In this document: positions 1-7,678 of the stretch, piece by piece
How positions within the stretch are numbered: position 1 is the first letter of the stretch
Layout of the letters: every line of letters starts with the position of its first letter
Source of the DNA: Candidatus Latescibacterota bacterium
GTDB taxonomy: Bacteria > Blakebacterota > Blakebacteria > Blakebacterales > Blakebacteraceae
Assembly (NCBI GenBank): GCA_023135015.1
Contig: JAGLTZ010000204.1
Coordinates: 1-11,387, forward strand
Length of the DNA: 11,387 bases
Direction: 5' to 3'
The notes under the pieces: model-generated
Database searches by the model: none
The model's input: the letters and a program-made list of their open reading frames with translations, nothing else
What the model was told of the DNA's origin: nothing
Program-made: the position numbers and the translations under genes

Positions 1-1454
1 CGTCTGGAGCGATCGCTACTGAGAAGCAGGCCGCCGGCAAGGCAGATTCCGGCTGTGGCGGCAAGACCTGCGACCTGGGAAATGTGGTAGACGGACAGCC
101 ATGCAGTTCCGAAGGAAGCGATCTGCTGACCGTTCCATCCGAGCAGGAAGGCGGTGCGGGTGCCCCCCGCAGCCAACATCAATGCCGCTCCGACCAGACC
201 GGCCAGACCGGCAAGTATAAGCAGGCGGCCTCCTCCCCGTTCCTTCAGCGCCTGAAGCCCCCATCCAGCCATGTAAGCCACTGCCAGCACCACAAGCAGG
301 AGGTATTTCTCCGGGTAGCGGAAAAGAGCGCTTCCGGGGACCAGGCGGGCCAGGGTGCCGATCACGGGCAGGTCGGAGCCAAGCCCGAAGAGTACGGCGA
401 GCACCACTATCCACGCCATCATGGCACGGTCTCCACGCGGTGCCCTTCGCCATCCTGCGACAGACAGCGTCAGGGCTGTGGCACCAAGATAGAGACTGGG
501 CAGGAAGTGAGCCCTTACATCGCCGGTTACCGAGACCCACGATGTCATCGTCTCGGGATTCCAGCTCACCCGCGGAAGCAAAGACCCCGACAGGCGTCCG
601 GCGACGGCGATGAACCTCGAAGCCTCTCTGGGATCGATTCCATGCGTCCGTGTGGAATGGAAGAAAAGTTCCAGGCCTGGGAGTATCTGGACCGCGGCCA
701 GCGCTGCTGCGGCCCCGCCGATCACGACGATCCCAACCACTACTGGTCTGATCCGCTTTTGCGGCCGGGGGATATCACCTGATCCCGGCCGTGGGCCGAG
801 GTAGATGCGGGAGGATACCCAGACCCAGAAGGGAATGATCAGTACGCTCCAGACGAGGATCTCCAGCCCGCCCGTAAGGAACATGGCGGCAAGCGCCACA
901 GCCGCAAGGCGGCGAGCCCATCGTCCCTCCCTCTTCAAACCCAGCGGGAACCAGTGGAGGACCCATGGTAGCCACGCCAGTGCCAGCGATAGATTGACCG
1001 AGGAGGTTGCGCAAAGAACCGGACCTGACCCGATATAGATGATACCCCCCAGGAGTGCCGGCACACCCTTGGCGCCGCGCCCTCTGAGGAGGCTCCACAT
1101 CCCCAGGCCGCCCCAGAAAAGATGGGCCCATGTTATCAGGGTGAGTCCGAAGTCGAGCGGCAACAGGGGCAGGAGCCAGTGGGGCGGGTAAAAGAGGCCG
1201 TACTGAGGGTTGGCCCCTACTGGGAATCCCCCCAGGATCCCGTGCCACCACAGCGGCAGCAGATCGCCCCCCCTCCAAGCCTCTACGAGGTGCATCCTGA
1301 GGGGGATGTAGTAGGAGGCCCAGTCGCCGTAATGGAAGATCCGGTCAGGGAGAAAGCCGCCGCCGGTCAGCAGCAGGGCCATGCCGCCCAGGACGGCGAG
1401 GGCCGTCAGAAGATCTCTGTCCCGATATTTTACAGAGACTCCCATACATGGCAT
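1..1454 (-). CDS. YfhO/GT-C-like polytopic membrane protein (C-terminus beyond window)
   Basis: The minus-strand frame read from ATG at 1454 stays open to the window edge, giving 484 residues without a stop. The product is very hydrophobic, with many probable membrane helices, the first near residues 15-33. After it come an acidic residue in a loop (D44), a PLWWHGILGGFP segment (67-78) and GLFYPPHW (86-93). Near residue 378 there is FRYPEKY followed by another helix. This order matches YfhO-type membrane proteins (Pfam YfhO, GT-C fold), thought to act in transfer of lipid-linked sugars to envelope polymers or proteins; donor and acceptor cannot be read from the sequence. An in-frame stop at 1481-1479 limits the start to ATG 1454 or ATG 1445, and neither has a clear Shine-Dalgarno. 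It begins 52 bp after the beta-propeller gene on the same strand and may be cotranscribed with it. A generic polytopic mannosyltransferase-like protein is the main alternative. Confidence 0.8.
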   Translation of the reverse strand, partial: MPCMGVSVKYRDRDLLTALAVLGGMALLLTGGGFLPDRIFHYGDWASYYIPLRMHLVEAWRGGDLLPLWWHGILGGFPVGANPQYGLFYPPHWLLPLLPLDFGLTLITWAHLFWGGLGMWSLLRGRGAKGVPALLGGIIYIGSGPVLCATSSVNLSLALAWLPWVLHWFPLGLKREGRWARRLAAVALAAMFLTGGLEILVWSVLIIPFWVWVSSRIYLGPRPGSGDIPRPQKRIRPVVVGIVVIGGAAAALAAVQILPGLELFFHSTRTHGIDPREASRFIAVAGRLSGSLLPRVSWNPETMTSWVSVTGDVRAHFLPSLYLGATALTLSVAGWRRAPRGDRAMMAWIVVLAVLFGLGSDLPVIGTLARLVPGSALFRYPEKYLLLVVLAVAYMAGWGLQALKERGGGRLLILAGLAGLVGAALMLAAGGTRTAFLLGWNGQQIASFGTAWLSVYHISQVAGLAATAGICLAGGLLLSSDRSR

Positions 1455-1506
1455 GAAAGCGGCACAGGGGCCCGGTGGTCAATCAGGTTGTTGGGGGGGC
1501 TGCCGC

Positions 1507-2700
1507 CTACGGCCACTCCACCTCGAAGCGGCGTGCGCTCAATGACTCGCGGGTGTCGACCAGCCACAGGTCTCCGAACGGGTCGAAAGAAATCATGCTC
1601 GGGGCGAAATAGAGAGGCACGGTAGCGAGCAGCTCTCCGTCGAGGCTGAAGATCTCGATACGCATAAGGCCCTCGAAATCACCCTCGGTCTCCTTCTCGT
1701 CGGCGACGGCGGACGTGGTCAGGTGGGTCAATACCCAGACCCTGCCTTCAGGATCGACTGCCACGTTATCGGATATAGGGTCTACATCCGGGATAGCCCT
1801 CACCATAACCATCTCGCCCCCACCGGGAGCCGTCGAACTTTCGGTCTCCATGCCCATCTCAGGTTCCTTGGGATTGAAGGCGAGCCTCCTGGTGATGATC
1901 CGCTCCAGTTGCCCTGTTGTTCTATTGTAAATGTGGATCTCGTTTGCATTCTGGAAGCAGGCTACCAGATGGTCGGGCGGGGCGTAGGCCATTGTGATCC
2001 GGTTGATCAGCATGCCGATCATCCGGTTCTCATGTTCCTTGCGTGTTCCGATCTTCAGCTTGACATTTCCCTGGCTGTCTATCACCTCCAGCAGCCCAGG
2101 TACTTCTTCCTCCTCGTCACTGCCTCCTCCTCCACCCATGCTCATACGCACGACGACGCCTCCCTGTCCGGGCCGGATGTACTCGCCGGGAACGGTCTTA
2201 ATGGGCCTGCCGCTCATGAATACCGGTCCCAGGCTTTCACTCCGCACAAACTTGCCCTCCATGGTGAAATAGGAGCGGCGCTGGTTCCCCGGATCTTCGA
2301 CCACGAGTTCCCCGTCCCACGATATGTAACTGACAGCGGGCATACGGAATTCTCCCGGGCCTTCTCCCTTGCGGCCGATGCGTGACCTGAACCGGCCGTC
2401 CCGGCCATAGATGAGTATTGCATGCTGCCCGGAGTCGGCGACGTAGAGGCTCCCTTCGGAATCGAAAAAGAGACTCATCGGACGGAACAGGAGTGATTCC
2501 TCCGGGCCTTCGACGCCTGCGACTGCTTTCTCGACGAGTGTGGGGGCTCTTCTCATGGAGCCTCTGAAGCCGTTTCGGATCACCGGCACATCCTGCTGGG
2601 CCTGTGCGATTCCGATTCCCAACAGGAAGTATGCCGCTGTGACTGCAAGTAGTGCCCAGGCTATTGAGGCCCCATTACTGTGGTTTTGCTGCGTTCTCAT
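1507..2700 (-). CDS. Sec-exported six-bladed beta-propeller (NHL-like) protein
   Basis: A 397-residue protein with an N-terminal signal peptide: charged MRTQQNH, a hydrophobic core (about 13-31), and a likely signal peptidase I site after AQA at 34. The mature part has NHL/six-bladed-propeller strands. The clearest are FFDSEGSLYVADSG (78-91), then YGRDGRF and the hallmark GRKGEGPGEF (109-118). Later blades include EIHIYNRTTGQLERI (254-268), VAVDPEGRVWVL (313-324) and SFDPFGDLWLVD (371-382). A Gly-run plus acidic loop (GGGGGSDEEEE, 189-199) interrupts the middle. Such propellers usually serve as extracytoplasmic binding or scaffold domains; the ligand is unknown. An upstream ATG at 2772 would add 24 residues, but ATG 2700 has GGGAG five bases before it and puts the signal peptide at the N-terminus, so I chose it. 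The lipoprotein at 4267-5475 is its paralogue. The YfhO-like gene follows on the same strand. Confidence 0.85.
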   Translation of the reverse strand: MRTQQNHSNGASIAWALLAVTAAYFLLGIGIAQAQQDVPVIRNGFRGSMRRAPTLVEKAVAGVEGPEESLLFRPMSLFFDSEGSLYVADSGQHAILIYGRDGRFRSRIGRKGEGPGEFRMPAVSYISWDGELVVEDPGNQRRSYFTMEGKFVRSESLGPVFMSGRPIKTVPGEYIRPGQGGVVVRMSMGGGGGSDEEEEVPGLLEVIDSQGNVKLKIGTRKEHENRMIGMLINRITMAYAPPDHLVACFQNANEIHIYNRTTGQLERIITRRLAFNPKEPEMGMETESSTAPGGGEMVMVRAIPDVDPISDNVAVDPEGRVWVLTHLTTSAVADEKETEGDFEGLMRIEIFSLDGELLATVPLYFAPSMISFDPFGDLWLVDTRESLSARRFEVEWP

Positions 2701-2849
2701 TCCCGCTCCCTTTTCTATTTGGAAATCGCTCCAGTACCCACCCGTATACTCCGGACTTATAGTATAGTTCACTGCAGTTTATGCATTGCACCGGACCGCC
2801 GTTGGCTATTTTCTATCGGTTTATGCCGGTTTACAGATGCGGAACACAC
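2701..2849. promoter_or_regulatory. divergent spacer, probably holding two promoters
   Basis: This spacer separates two oppositely transcribed genes, so it should carry promoters for both. It is more A+T-rich than its surroundings. TATAGTATA at 2758-2766 offers a -10-like hexamer on either strand: TATAGT reading right (2758-2763) and TATACT reading left (2766-2761). Neither has a good -35 hexamer at normal spacing, so the assignment is tentative. The perfect 8-bp palindrome ACTGCAGT lies at 2771-2778 and ATGCAT at 2781-2786. Confidence 0.4.
2777..2836 (+). repeat. three phased GTTTA-type direct repeats, possible operator
   Basis: GTTTATGC occurs at 2777-2784 and again at 2819-2826. A partial copy, GTTTACAG, starts at 2829. 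Start-to-start distances are 42 and 10 bp, close to four helical turns and one turn, so all three would face the same side of the DNA. The last two sit within the longer direct repeat CGGTTTA (2817-2823 and 2827-2833). They lie just before the methyltransferase start. A regulatory role is inference, and chance is possible at this length. Confidence 0.25.
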
Positions 2850-4238
2850 ATGGAACTAGAGATCGATCGTCTGGCCTATGGCGGCAGCGGACTGGGCCGG
2901 ACCGTTGATGGTCTGGTGATCTTCGTGGAGGACGCCCTGCCCGGCCAGAGGGTCGTGGCACAGATAAGGAAGGTCAAGAAGCATTTCGCGTATGCGAGGC
3001 TGACCGAAGTGCTCCGTCAGAGCCCGCAGGCGTGTGAGCCCCGCTGTGCGCATTTCGGCTCTTGCGGGGGGTGCAGGCTCCAGCACCTAGATTATGCTGC
3101 CCAGATCGCTGCCAAGAGCGAGCAGGTCCGGGATATACTTGAGAGGATAGGCGGATTTGACGATCCGCCGGTGGAGCCCGCCATTCCGAGTCCCGCACTC
3201 TACGGCTACCGAAACAAGATGGAGTACTCCTTCGGGGATGTACGCTGGCTCGAGCCCGATGAGATGGAGGAGCCGCAGTCGGTTCCCGACCGCGACTTCG
3301 CACTCGGGCTCCATCCCCGCGGGAGGTGGAACCGCATCATACACCTCCGTGAGTGCCATCTCCCTTCCCCCCGCTCGGTCGAGATAATGAAGCTGGTTCA
3401 GGAGAGCACTGGTAAAAGCGGCCTGAATCCCTACACCACGAAGACCAACACGGGTTACTGGCGCTTCCTGGTGGTGCGCGAAGGTGTGCGGACCGGTCAG
3501 TGGCTGGTCGATCTGATTACCTCCGATGAACCGAAAGCCAGGGGGGAGGTGGATGCCCTCGCCCGCCGGATAAAAGCCGTTTTTCCGGAAGTGACTGCGA
3601 TAACCCACACGACAAGCCGCTCTAAAGCGGCCGTGGCGACAGGCGACGAGGTACGCGTCCTGGTCGGGCCCGGCTATATAGAGGAGGAGATCGGAGGGCT
3701 GCGTTTCCGTATCTCGCCTCGCGCATTCTTCCAGACCAACACGGCCGGGGCGGAGCGTCTTTATAGAGAGGCCAGGGCGCTGGCGGGTCTGGGGGGAGAC
3801 GAGCTGGTCTACGATGTCTACTGTGGGACTGGCACCATAGCCCTGCTGATGGCGGCTCAAGCCGGCAGGGTCGTCGGTTTCGAGCTGGAGCCGTCTGCGG
3901 TGGCCGACGCCCGGGCCAACGCCGAACTAAACGGGCTTGAGAACGCGGAGTTCGTACAAGGGGACGCTGCGAAAATGCTGAGAGAGGGACCGGTCTGGGG
4001 AGAACCCGATGTGATCGTGCTCGATCCGCCGCGCGCCGGGCTCCTTCCGGATGTCCGCAGATTGGTGCCAGGGTTGGGTGCGAGCCGGATCGTATATGTC
4101 TCGTGCAATCCGACCACGCTGGCCGCTGATCTGTCGGAGATATGCATGAACGGCTACAGGTTGAGGATCGTTAAACCACTTGATATGTTCCCTCACACCC
4201 CGCATGTGGAATGTGTGAGTCTGCTCACCCGACGCTGA
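2850..4238 (+). CDS. rlmD: TrmA/RlmD-family RNA (uracil-5-)-methyltransferase
   Basis: SAM-dependent methylation of C5 of a uridine, probably in 23S rRNA, in the cytoplasm. Residues 1-55 form a TRAM RNA-binding domain starting MELEIDRLAYGGSGLGR. A [4Fe-4S] motif follows: C66-x5-C72-x2-C75, with C169 (RECH) as probable fourth ligand. The Rossmann fold shows YDVYCGTGTIALL (321-333) and LDPPRAG (391-397). The catalytic nucleophile is C419 in VSCNPTTL, and E454 in PHVEC is the expected base. All key residues of the family are present. Length is 462, against about 430 for E. coli RlmD. An upstream ATG at 2781 in the same frame would add 23 residues with no TRAM homology; I chose ATG 2850, which has only a weak GCGGAA before it. 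Whether the target is the RlmD, RlmC or TrmA site cannot be settled from sequence; the Fe-S motif argues against TrmA. The next gene starts 28 bp later. Confidence 0.92.
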   Translation: MELEIDRLAYGGSGLGRTVDGLVIFVEDALPGQRVVAQIRKVKKHFAYARLTEVLRQSPQACEPRCAHFGSCGGCRLQHLDYAAQIAAKSEQVRDILERIGGFDDPPVEPAIPSPALYGYRNKMEYSFGDVRWLEPDEMEEPQSVPDRDFALGLHPRGRWNRIIHLRECHLPSPRSVEIMKLVQESTGKSGLNPYTTKTNTGYWRFLVVREGVRTGQWLVDLITSDEPKARGEVDALARRIKAVFPEVTAITHTTSRSKAAVATGDEVRVLVGPGYIEEEIGGLRFRISPRAFFQTNTAGAERLYREARALAGLGGDELVYDVYCGTGTIALLMAAQAGRVVGFELEPSAVADARANAELNGLENAEFVQGDAAKMLREGPVWGEPDVIVLDPPRAGLLPDVRRLVPGLGASRIVYVSCNPTTLAADLSEICMNGYRLRIVKPLDMFPHTPHVECVSLLTRR

Positions 4239-4266
4239 CCACGGCGCCAATCCCGAAGGACTCGAT

Positions 4267-5475
4267 ATGCGCAGCAGCACGTATTTCCCTGGACGATTAA
4301 TGCGACTCACGCTTCTCGCCCTGTCAGGGGCGGTCCTGATAGCGCTCACCGCCTGCGGGAGAAAACAGCATGAGGAATGGGGTGGTGAGATAGTCCTCGA
4401 GGACGGCGTCCTGCACATCTACAACCCTTCCATGCCTCTCTGGGGAATAGATGTGAAACCTCTGGTCGAGACGGAAGTGCTGGGAGGACCCGGTGCAGTG
4501 GAGGAAGCCTTTTTGGCCGAGCCTATCGCACTGGTATGCGGCCGGGACGGCACCCGGTATGTGCTGGAGGGCAAGGACGCCCGCATCCTCCGTTTTGACG
4601 CCGTGGGCGCCTTCCTCGGTTCCTTCGGACGTCAGGGTGCGGGGCCGGGAGAATTCGCTTCCCCAACGGACCTGACGATACTACCCGATAACGACCTGCT
4701 CGTGGCCGATTCCGGTAACCGTCGGCTCTCCCGGTTCACACAGGATGGTGAGTTCCTCGATTCAGTCACTCTTCAGCGGGACCTCGGGCAGATCGTGGCA
4801 TCCCGTACCGGGGATATCTATCTGCACGCCCAGCCCAGGACGATGGCAGTCTCCATCAGGATGGGTGCACTCGAGTCCGAAGAAGAACTGACGCTGATCG
4901 ATATCCTGGATGCCCGGGGCAGGAGAACGGGAGGGTTTGGTTCGCTCGAGGAGTACGAAGGGCTCATGCTCGGCTCGTGGATGAACCGCGTACAGCCTGC
5001 GCTAACCACCGGGGATTCGCTGGTCCTGAACTATCTGGGGAAGGACCGGATCGAGGTCTACACACCGGATGGTGTCCTCGCCAGAGTGGCACACCGGAGT
5101 CTTCCCTTTGAACCGGTGGAGCCGATGGAACAGTCGCGCCAGACTGTGAATGACGACGGTACGATCAGTGTCAGCATACTGTTCGAGTTTGATATCTTGA
5201 GCACCGGCTTCGCCGTCCACCCCGATGGCAGGTGGTGGGCCGCGCTTATCGCTCTCACACAGACCGGCCGGCGGGAAGGCACCGAGGAGGACGAGGAGAT
5301 CTCCCAGGGGTGGGCCGTAGATCTCTTCGACGCAACGGGTCGATGGCTCGCCCGCCATCCGCTGGGTCCCGAGTACCCGATGGCGTTGCTCGACTGGGGA
5401 CCGGACGGTCTCTATATCCTCAACCCGTACGGCGACGCCGCCGTCCATCGGTTCGAGGTGGTGCCTCCGCGATGA
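4267..5475 (+). CDS. six-bladed beta-propeller lipoprotein
   Basis: A 402-residue lipoprotein. The signal peptide runs through LTLLALSGAVLIALTAC, with lipobox LTAC and lipidated C30, so the mature protein is anchored to a membrane outside the cytoplasm. Blades include YVLEGKDARILRFDAVG (98-114), the hallmark GRQGAGPGEF (121-130), LLVADSGNRRLSRF (144-157), RIEVYTPDGVLARV (261-274), FAVHPDGRWWAAL (315-327) and DLFDATGRWLARHPLG (352-367). Blade order and several motifs match the exported propeller at 1507-2700, for example MNR followed some 20 residues later by an I-E/H-V/I-Y strand and a PxEPxM stretch, so the two are paralogues. An acidic loop, EGTEEDEEIS, lies at 337-346. The start at 4267 has AAGGA six bases upstream; an internal ATG at 4300 has none. 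It lies 28 bp after the methyltransferase gene and is probably cotranscribed. Ligand and partner are unknown. Confidence 0.87.
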   Translation: MRSSTYFPGRLMRLTLLALSGAVLIALTACGRKQHEEWGGEIVLEDGVLHIYNPSMPLWGIDVKPLVETEVLGGPGAVEEAFLAEPIALVCGRDGTRYVLEGKDARILRFDAVGAFLGSFGRQGAGPGEFASPTDLTILPDNDLLVADSGNRRLSRFTQDGEFLDSVTLQRDLGQIVASRTGDIYLHAQPRTMAVSIRMGALESEEELTLIDILDARGRRTGGFGSLEEYEGLMLGSWMNRVQPALTTGDSLVLNYLGKDRIEVYTPDGVLARVAHRSLPFEPVEPMEQSRQTVNDDGTISVSILFEFDILSTGFAVHPDGRWWAALIALTQTGRREGTEEDEEISQGWAVDLFDATGRWLARHPLGPEYPMALLDWGPDGLYILNPYGDAAVHRFEVVPPR

Positions 5476-5581
5476 CCCCCACGGCGTGGAACCCTGGTGA
5501 TCCTTTCGGCCGCATCCGGGAGCAGAAGCGTAGGGGTGGAGGGATGTAGGATCGGCCCTCCGGGCACGCGGTGACACCATG

Positions 5582-5610
5582 TTGACACGCTGATATTAAA
5601 TCGGTTTGTT
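5582..5610 (+). promoter_or_regulatory. candidate promoter before the aminotransferase
   Basis: A perfect -35 hexamer TTGACA (5582-5587) is followed after 17 bp by TTTGTT (5605-5610), which matches the -10 consensus at only three of six positions. The 174-bp gap between the propeller lipoprotein and the aminotransferase makes a new promoter here plausible. It would leave a leader of roughly 35 nt before the ATG at 5650. Confidence 0.35.
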
Positions 5611-5649
5611 GAATGAGACCCCACCCACTGTTCAAGTTGAGGTCATGAG

Positions 5650-6873
5650 ATGAAATACTCAAAACGTATGTCAAGTCTTGGGACTGAAACCGCGTTCGAG
5701 GTTTTGGCTCAGGTCAACGCGCTCAAGGCAGAGGGCCGGGATATCGTTTCATTCTCGATCGGAGAGCCGGATTTCGATACGCCCGAGAATATCAGGGAAG
5801 CGGCGAAGAAGGCCCTCGATGAGGGTTACACGCACTATACCCCTTCGGCCGGCATGCAGGATCTGCGTGAAGTACTCGCCCGGGAGGTCAACCGGACCCG
5901 AGGAACGAGCTACGCCCCAGAGAATGTAGTAGTCACACCGGGGGCCAAGCCGGTCATGTTTTTCGGGATTCTGGCGCTGGTGGATGAAGGAGACGAGGTC
6001 ATCTACCCCAACCCCGGTTTCCCGATTTATGAATCGATGATAGATTTCATTGGGGCGAAGCCGGTTCCCCTGCCGCTTGAAGAGGCGCATGCTTTCAGTT
6101 TCGACGTCGAGAAGCTGGAGGCCCTCGTTTCTCCCAGGACGCAGCTGCTCATCATCAACAGCCCCCAGAACCCGACGGGGGGTGTCGTGCCAAAGGAGAG
6201 CCTGCAGAGGGTGGCCGAGCTGGCTGAAGAATTCGATTTCTGGGTTCTTTCGGACGAGATATACAGTCGACTGGTGTATGATGGTATGTTCCAGAGCATC
6301 ACCCAGTTCGACGGGATGAAGGAGAGAACGGTGATCCTTGACGGCCACTCCAAGACCTTTGCAATGACCGGGTGGCGGCTGGGATACGGGCTGATGCCGG
6401 TGAAACTGGTGGAAGGTGTGGCCCGATTGATGACCAACTGCAATTCCTGCACTGCAGCTTTCACGCAGGTGGCGGGGAAAGAGGCTATAACAGGTCCGCA
6501 GGATGACGCGGAAGGAATGAAACAAACCTTCCACGAGAGGCGTGACCTTATAGTAGAAGGCCTCAATGCAGTCGACGGCTTCAACTGTCTGAAACCCGCC
6601 GGTGCGTTCTATGTATGGCCGAACGTGACAGAGGTCTGTGCGAATTTAGGTCTGCCCGACTCAAAGGCGCTGCAGGAATACCTGCTTTTCGAAGCGGGTG
6701 TCGCGGTTCTTGGAAGGCAGTGTTTCGGGCGCAGGGCTGATAACGAAGACCAGGAATACGTACGCTTCTCGTATGCGGCCTCAACCGAAGTGATCAATGA
6801 AGGGTTGAGGCGTATCGAAGAGGCCGGCGCTGACAGGGAGAGGGCCGAGAGGTTCTGGAAGTCCCAGGGCTGA
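5650..6873 (+). CDS. class I/II PLP-dependent aminotransferase (AspAT-like)
   Basis: A fold-type I aminotransferase of 407 residues, the usual length. It transfers an amino group between an amino acid and a 2-oxo acid using pyridoxal phosphate, in the cytoplasm. Visible landmarks are SIGEPDFDTP (36-45), YTPSAGMQDLRE (63-74), NPTGG with N174, SDEIYSRLVYDG with D202, and the PLP Schiff-base lysine K235 in DGHSKTFAMTGWRLGYG, with R243 binding the cofactor phosphate. R372 in YVRFSYA is the expected substrate alpha-carboxylate arginine. The pattern is that of aspartate-aminotransferase-like subgroup I enzymes, but aromatic, alanine or other substrates are equally possible, so no gene symbol is given. 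The ATG at 5650 has GAGG about eight bases upstream. A lipoprotein gene follows after 34 bp and may be cotranscribed. Confidence 0.92.
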   Translation: MKYSKRMSSLGTETAFEVLAQVNALKAEGRDIVSFSIGEPDFDTPENIREAAKKALDEGYTHYTPSAGMQDLREVLAREVNRTRGTSYAPENVVVTPGAKPVMFFGILALVDEGDEVIYPNPGFPIYESMIDFIGAKPVPLPLEEAHAFSFDVEKLEALVSPRTQLLIINSPQNPTGGVVPKESLQRVAELAEEFDFWVLSDEIYSRLVYDGMFQSITQFDGMKERTVILDGHSKTFAMTGWRLGYGLMPVKLVEGVARLMTNCNSCTAAFTQVAGKEAITGPQDDAEGMKQTFHERRDLIVEGLNAVDGFNCLKPAGAFYVWPNVTEVCANLGLPDSKALQEYLLFEAGVAVLGRQCFGRRADNEDQEYVRFSYAASTEVINEGLRRIEEAGADRERAERFWKSQG

Positions 6874-6907
6874 AGCGCTCCCGGCGGCCGGTGCAACGCA
6901 GTATGGG

Positions 6908-7678
6908 GTGAGAATATTGACCAAGAGTATCCATCCAAGGCATTGTCTGTCTTTTCCGGGCGTGTTGATTGTCTCGGTAGTCGTGGCCGCCGGATGCGGT
7001 GGGGGAGGTGGGCCGAGTGGCCCCGGAGATGATGTCGACCTCCTTTTCGAGGAGACCTTCAGCGGCGTAGTCGAGGGTAGCCTGCCGGTCGGCTGGACGA
7101 TTATTACCCAGCAGGCTGCCACGCAGGAGGGGCCGGCGAACTGGAAGGTGAAGACCGGTCGCCTGAACCAGGCCTCGAACATCCATGCACCGCACACCCC
7201 CGGTCTATCTTGGGCACTCAACTATGAGGGTACGCTGGCGGTCGTCGGCGACACTTCCTGGGTGAATATCAGCTTCCGTGCGCACCTCATCCCGCGCGAC
7301 GACGACGGGATAGGTTTGATCTTCCGCTGGCGCCCATCAGGTGTGGATCCCGACGGGAACTTCTACAGACTGCTCATGGTTGATGACAGCGCCTCCGATG
7401 GCCCGAAACTGCGTCTGGACAAGCGGGTAGATGGAGTCTGGACAATCCTAGATGAGAAGACCAACACCTATTCGGGATACGAGAAGAACCGCCGTTATTC
7501 GATAGAGGTGGATATGGTTGTCGATGACTTCACCATCAAGCTGGACGGCGCCATTGTATTCGAGTTCGAGGACAAGCTGGTAGATGGGGGGCTGCCAGGG
7601 GGCAAAGTAGGATTCTTCTGTTATGCAGAGGAGGGCGCCGACTTCGATAATGTTCGCGTTTACCGCCGCGGCCCATAA
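6908..7678 (+). CDS. jelly-roll (concanavalin A-like) lipoprotein
   Basis: A 256-residue lipoprotein. A hydrophobic stretch (GVLIVSVVVAAGC) ends in lipobox AAGC with C30, followed by a flexible GGGGGPSGPG linker (31-40). The rest resembles a concanavalin A-like jelly-roll: it opens with LLFEETFSGVVEGSLPVGWT, has aromatic strands in the middle (GLIFRWRP, FYRLLMVDD), and closes with GGKVGFFCYAEEGADFDNVRV, typical of LamG/DUF1080-like sandwich domains. These often bind or cleave carbohydrate, but I see no catalytic signature and do not assign activity. The start is GTG at 6908. A TTG at 6917 is a serious alternative because GGGGTGAG lies about four bases before it; both give a usable signal peptide. 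ATG at 6903 is out of frame and stops at once. The gene begins 34 bp after the aminotransferase. Confidence 0.75.
   Translation: MRILTKSIHPRHCLSFPGVLIVSVVVAAGCGGGGGPSGPGDDVDLLFEETFSGVVEGSLPVGWTIITQQAATQEGPANWKVKTGRLNQASNIHAPHTPGLSWALNYEGTLAVVGDTSWVNISFRAHLIPRDDDGIGLIFRWRPSGVDPDGNFYRLLMVDDSASDGPKLRLDKRVDGVWTILDEKTNTYSGYEKNRRYSIEVDMVVDDFTIKLDGAIVFEFEDKLVDGGLPGGKVGFFCYAEEGADFDNVRVYRRGP

Noticed and set aside
84..1625. Plus-strand open frames at 84-782 and 1122-1625
   Set aside because: They lie antisense to the continuous minus-strand membrane-protein frame, and their translations are rich in Gln, Pro, Ser and His with no domain, which is typical of shadow frames in G+C-rich coding DNA.
2701..2772. 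Longer N-terminus for the exported propeller from ATG 2772
   Set aside because: It would bury the signal peptide 24 residues inside the protein, while ATG 2700 has a well-placed GGGAG.
2781..2849. Longer N-terminus for the RNA methyltransferase from ATG 2781
   Set aside because: The added 23 residues precede a TRAM domain that normally begins at the protein start, and the added stretch covers the likely divergent promoter region.
5472..5549. A 25-codon frame whose ATG overlaps the propeller lipoprotein stop (ATGA)
   Set aside because: The start-stop overlap could allow translational coupling, but the peptide (MTPTAWNPGDPF and on) has no recognisable feature and nothing beyond the overlap supports it.
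5555..5565. GCCC-TCC-GGGC hairpin as a terminator after the propeller lipoprotein
   Set aside because: The stem is only four base pairs with a three-base loop and no T-tract follows.
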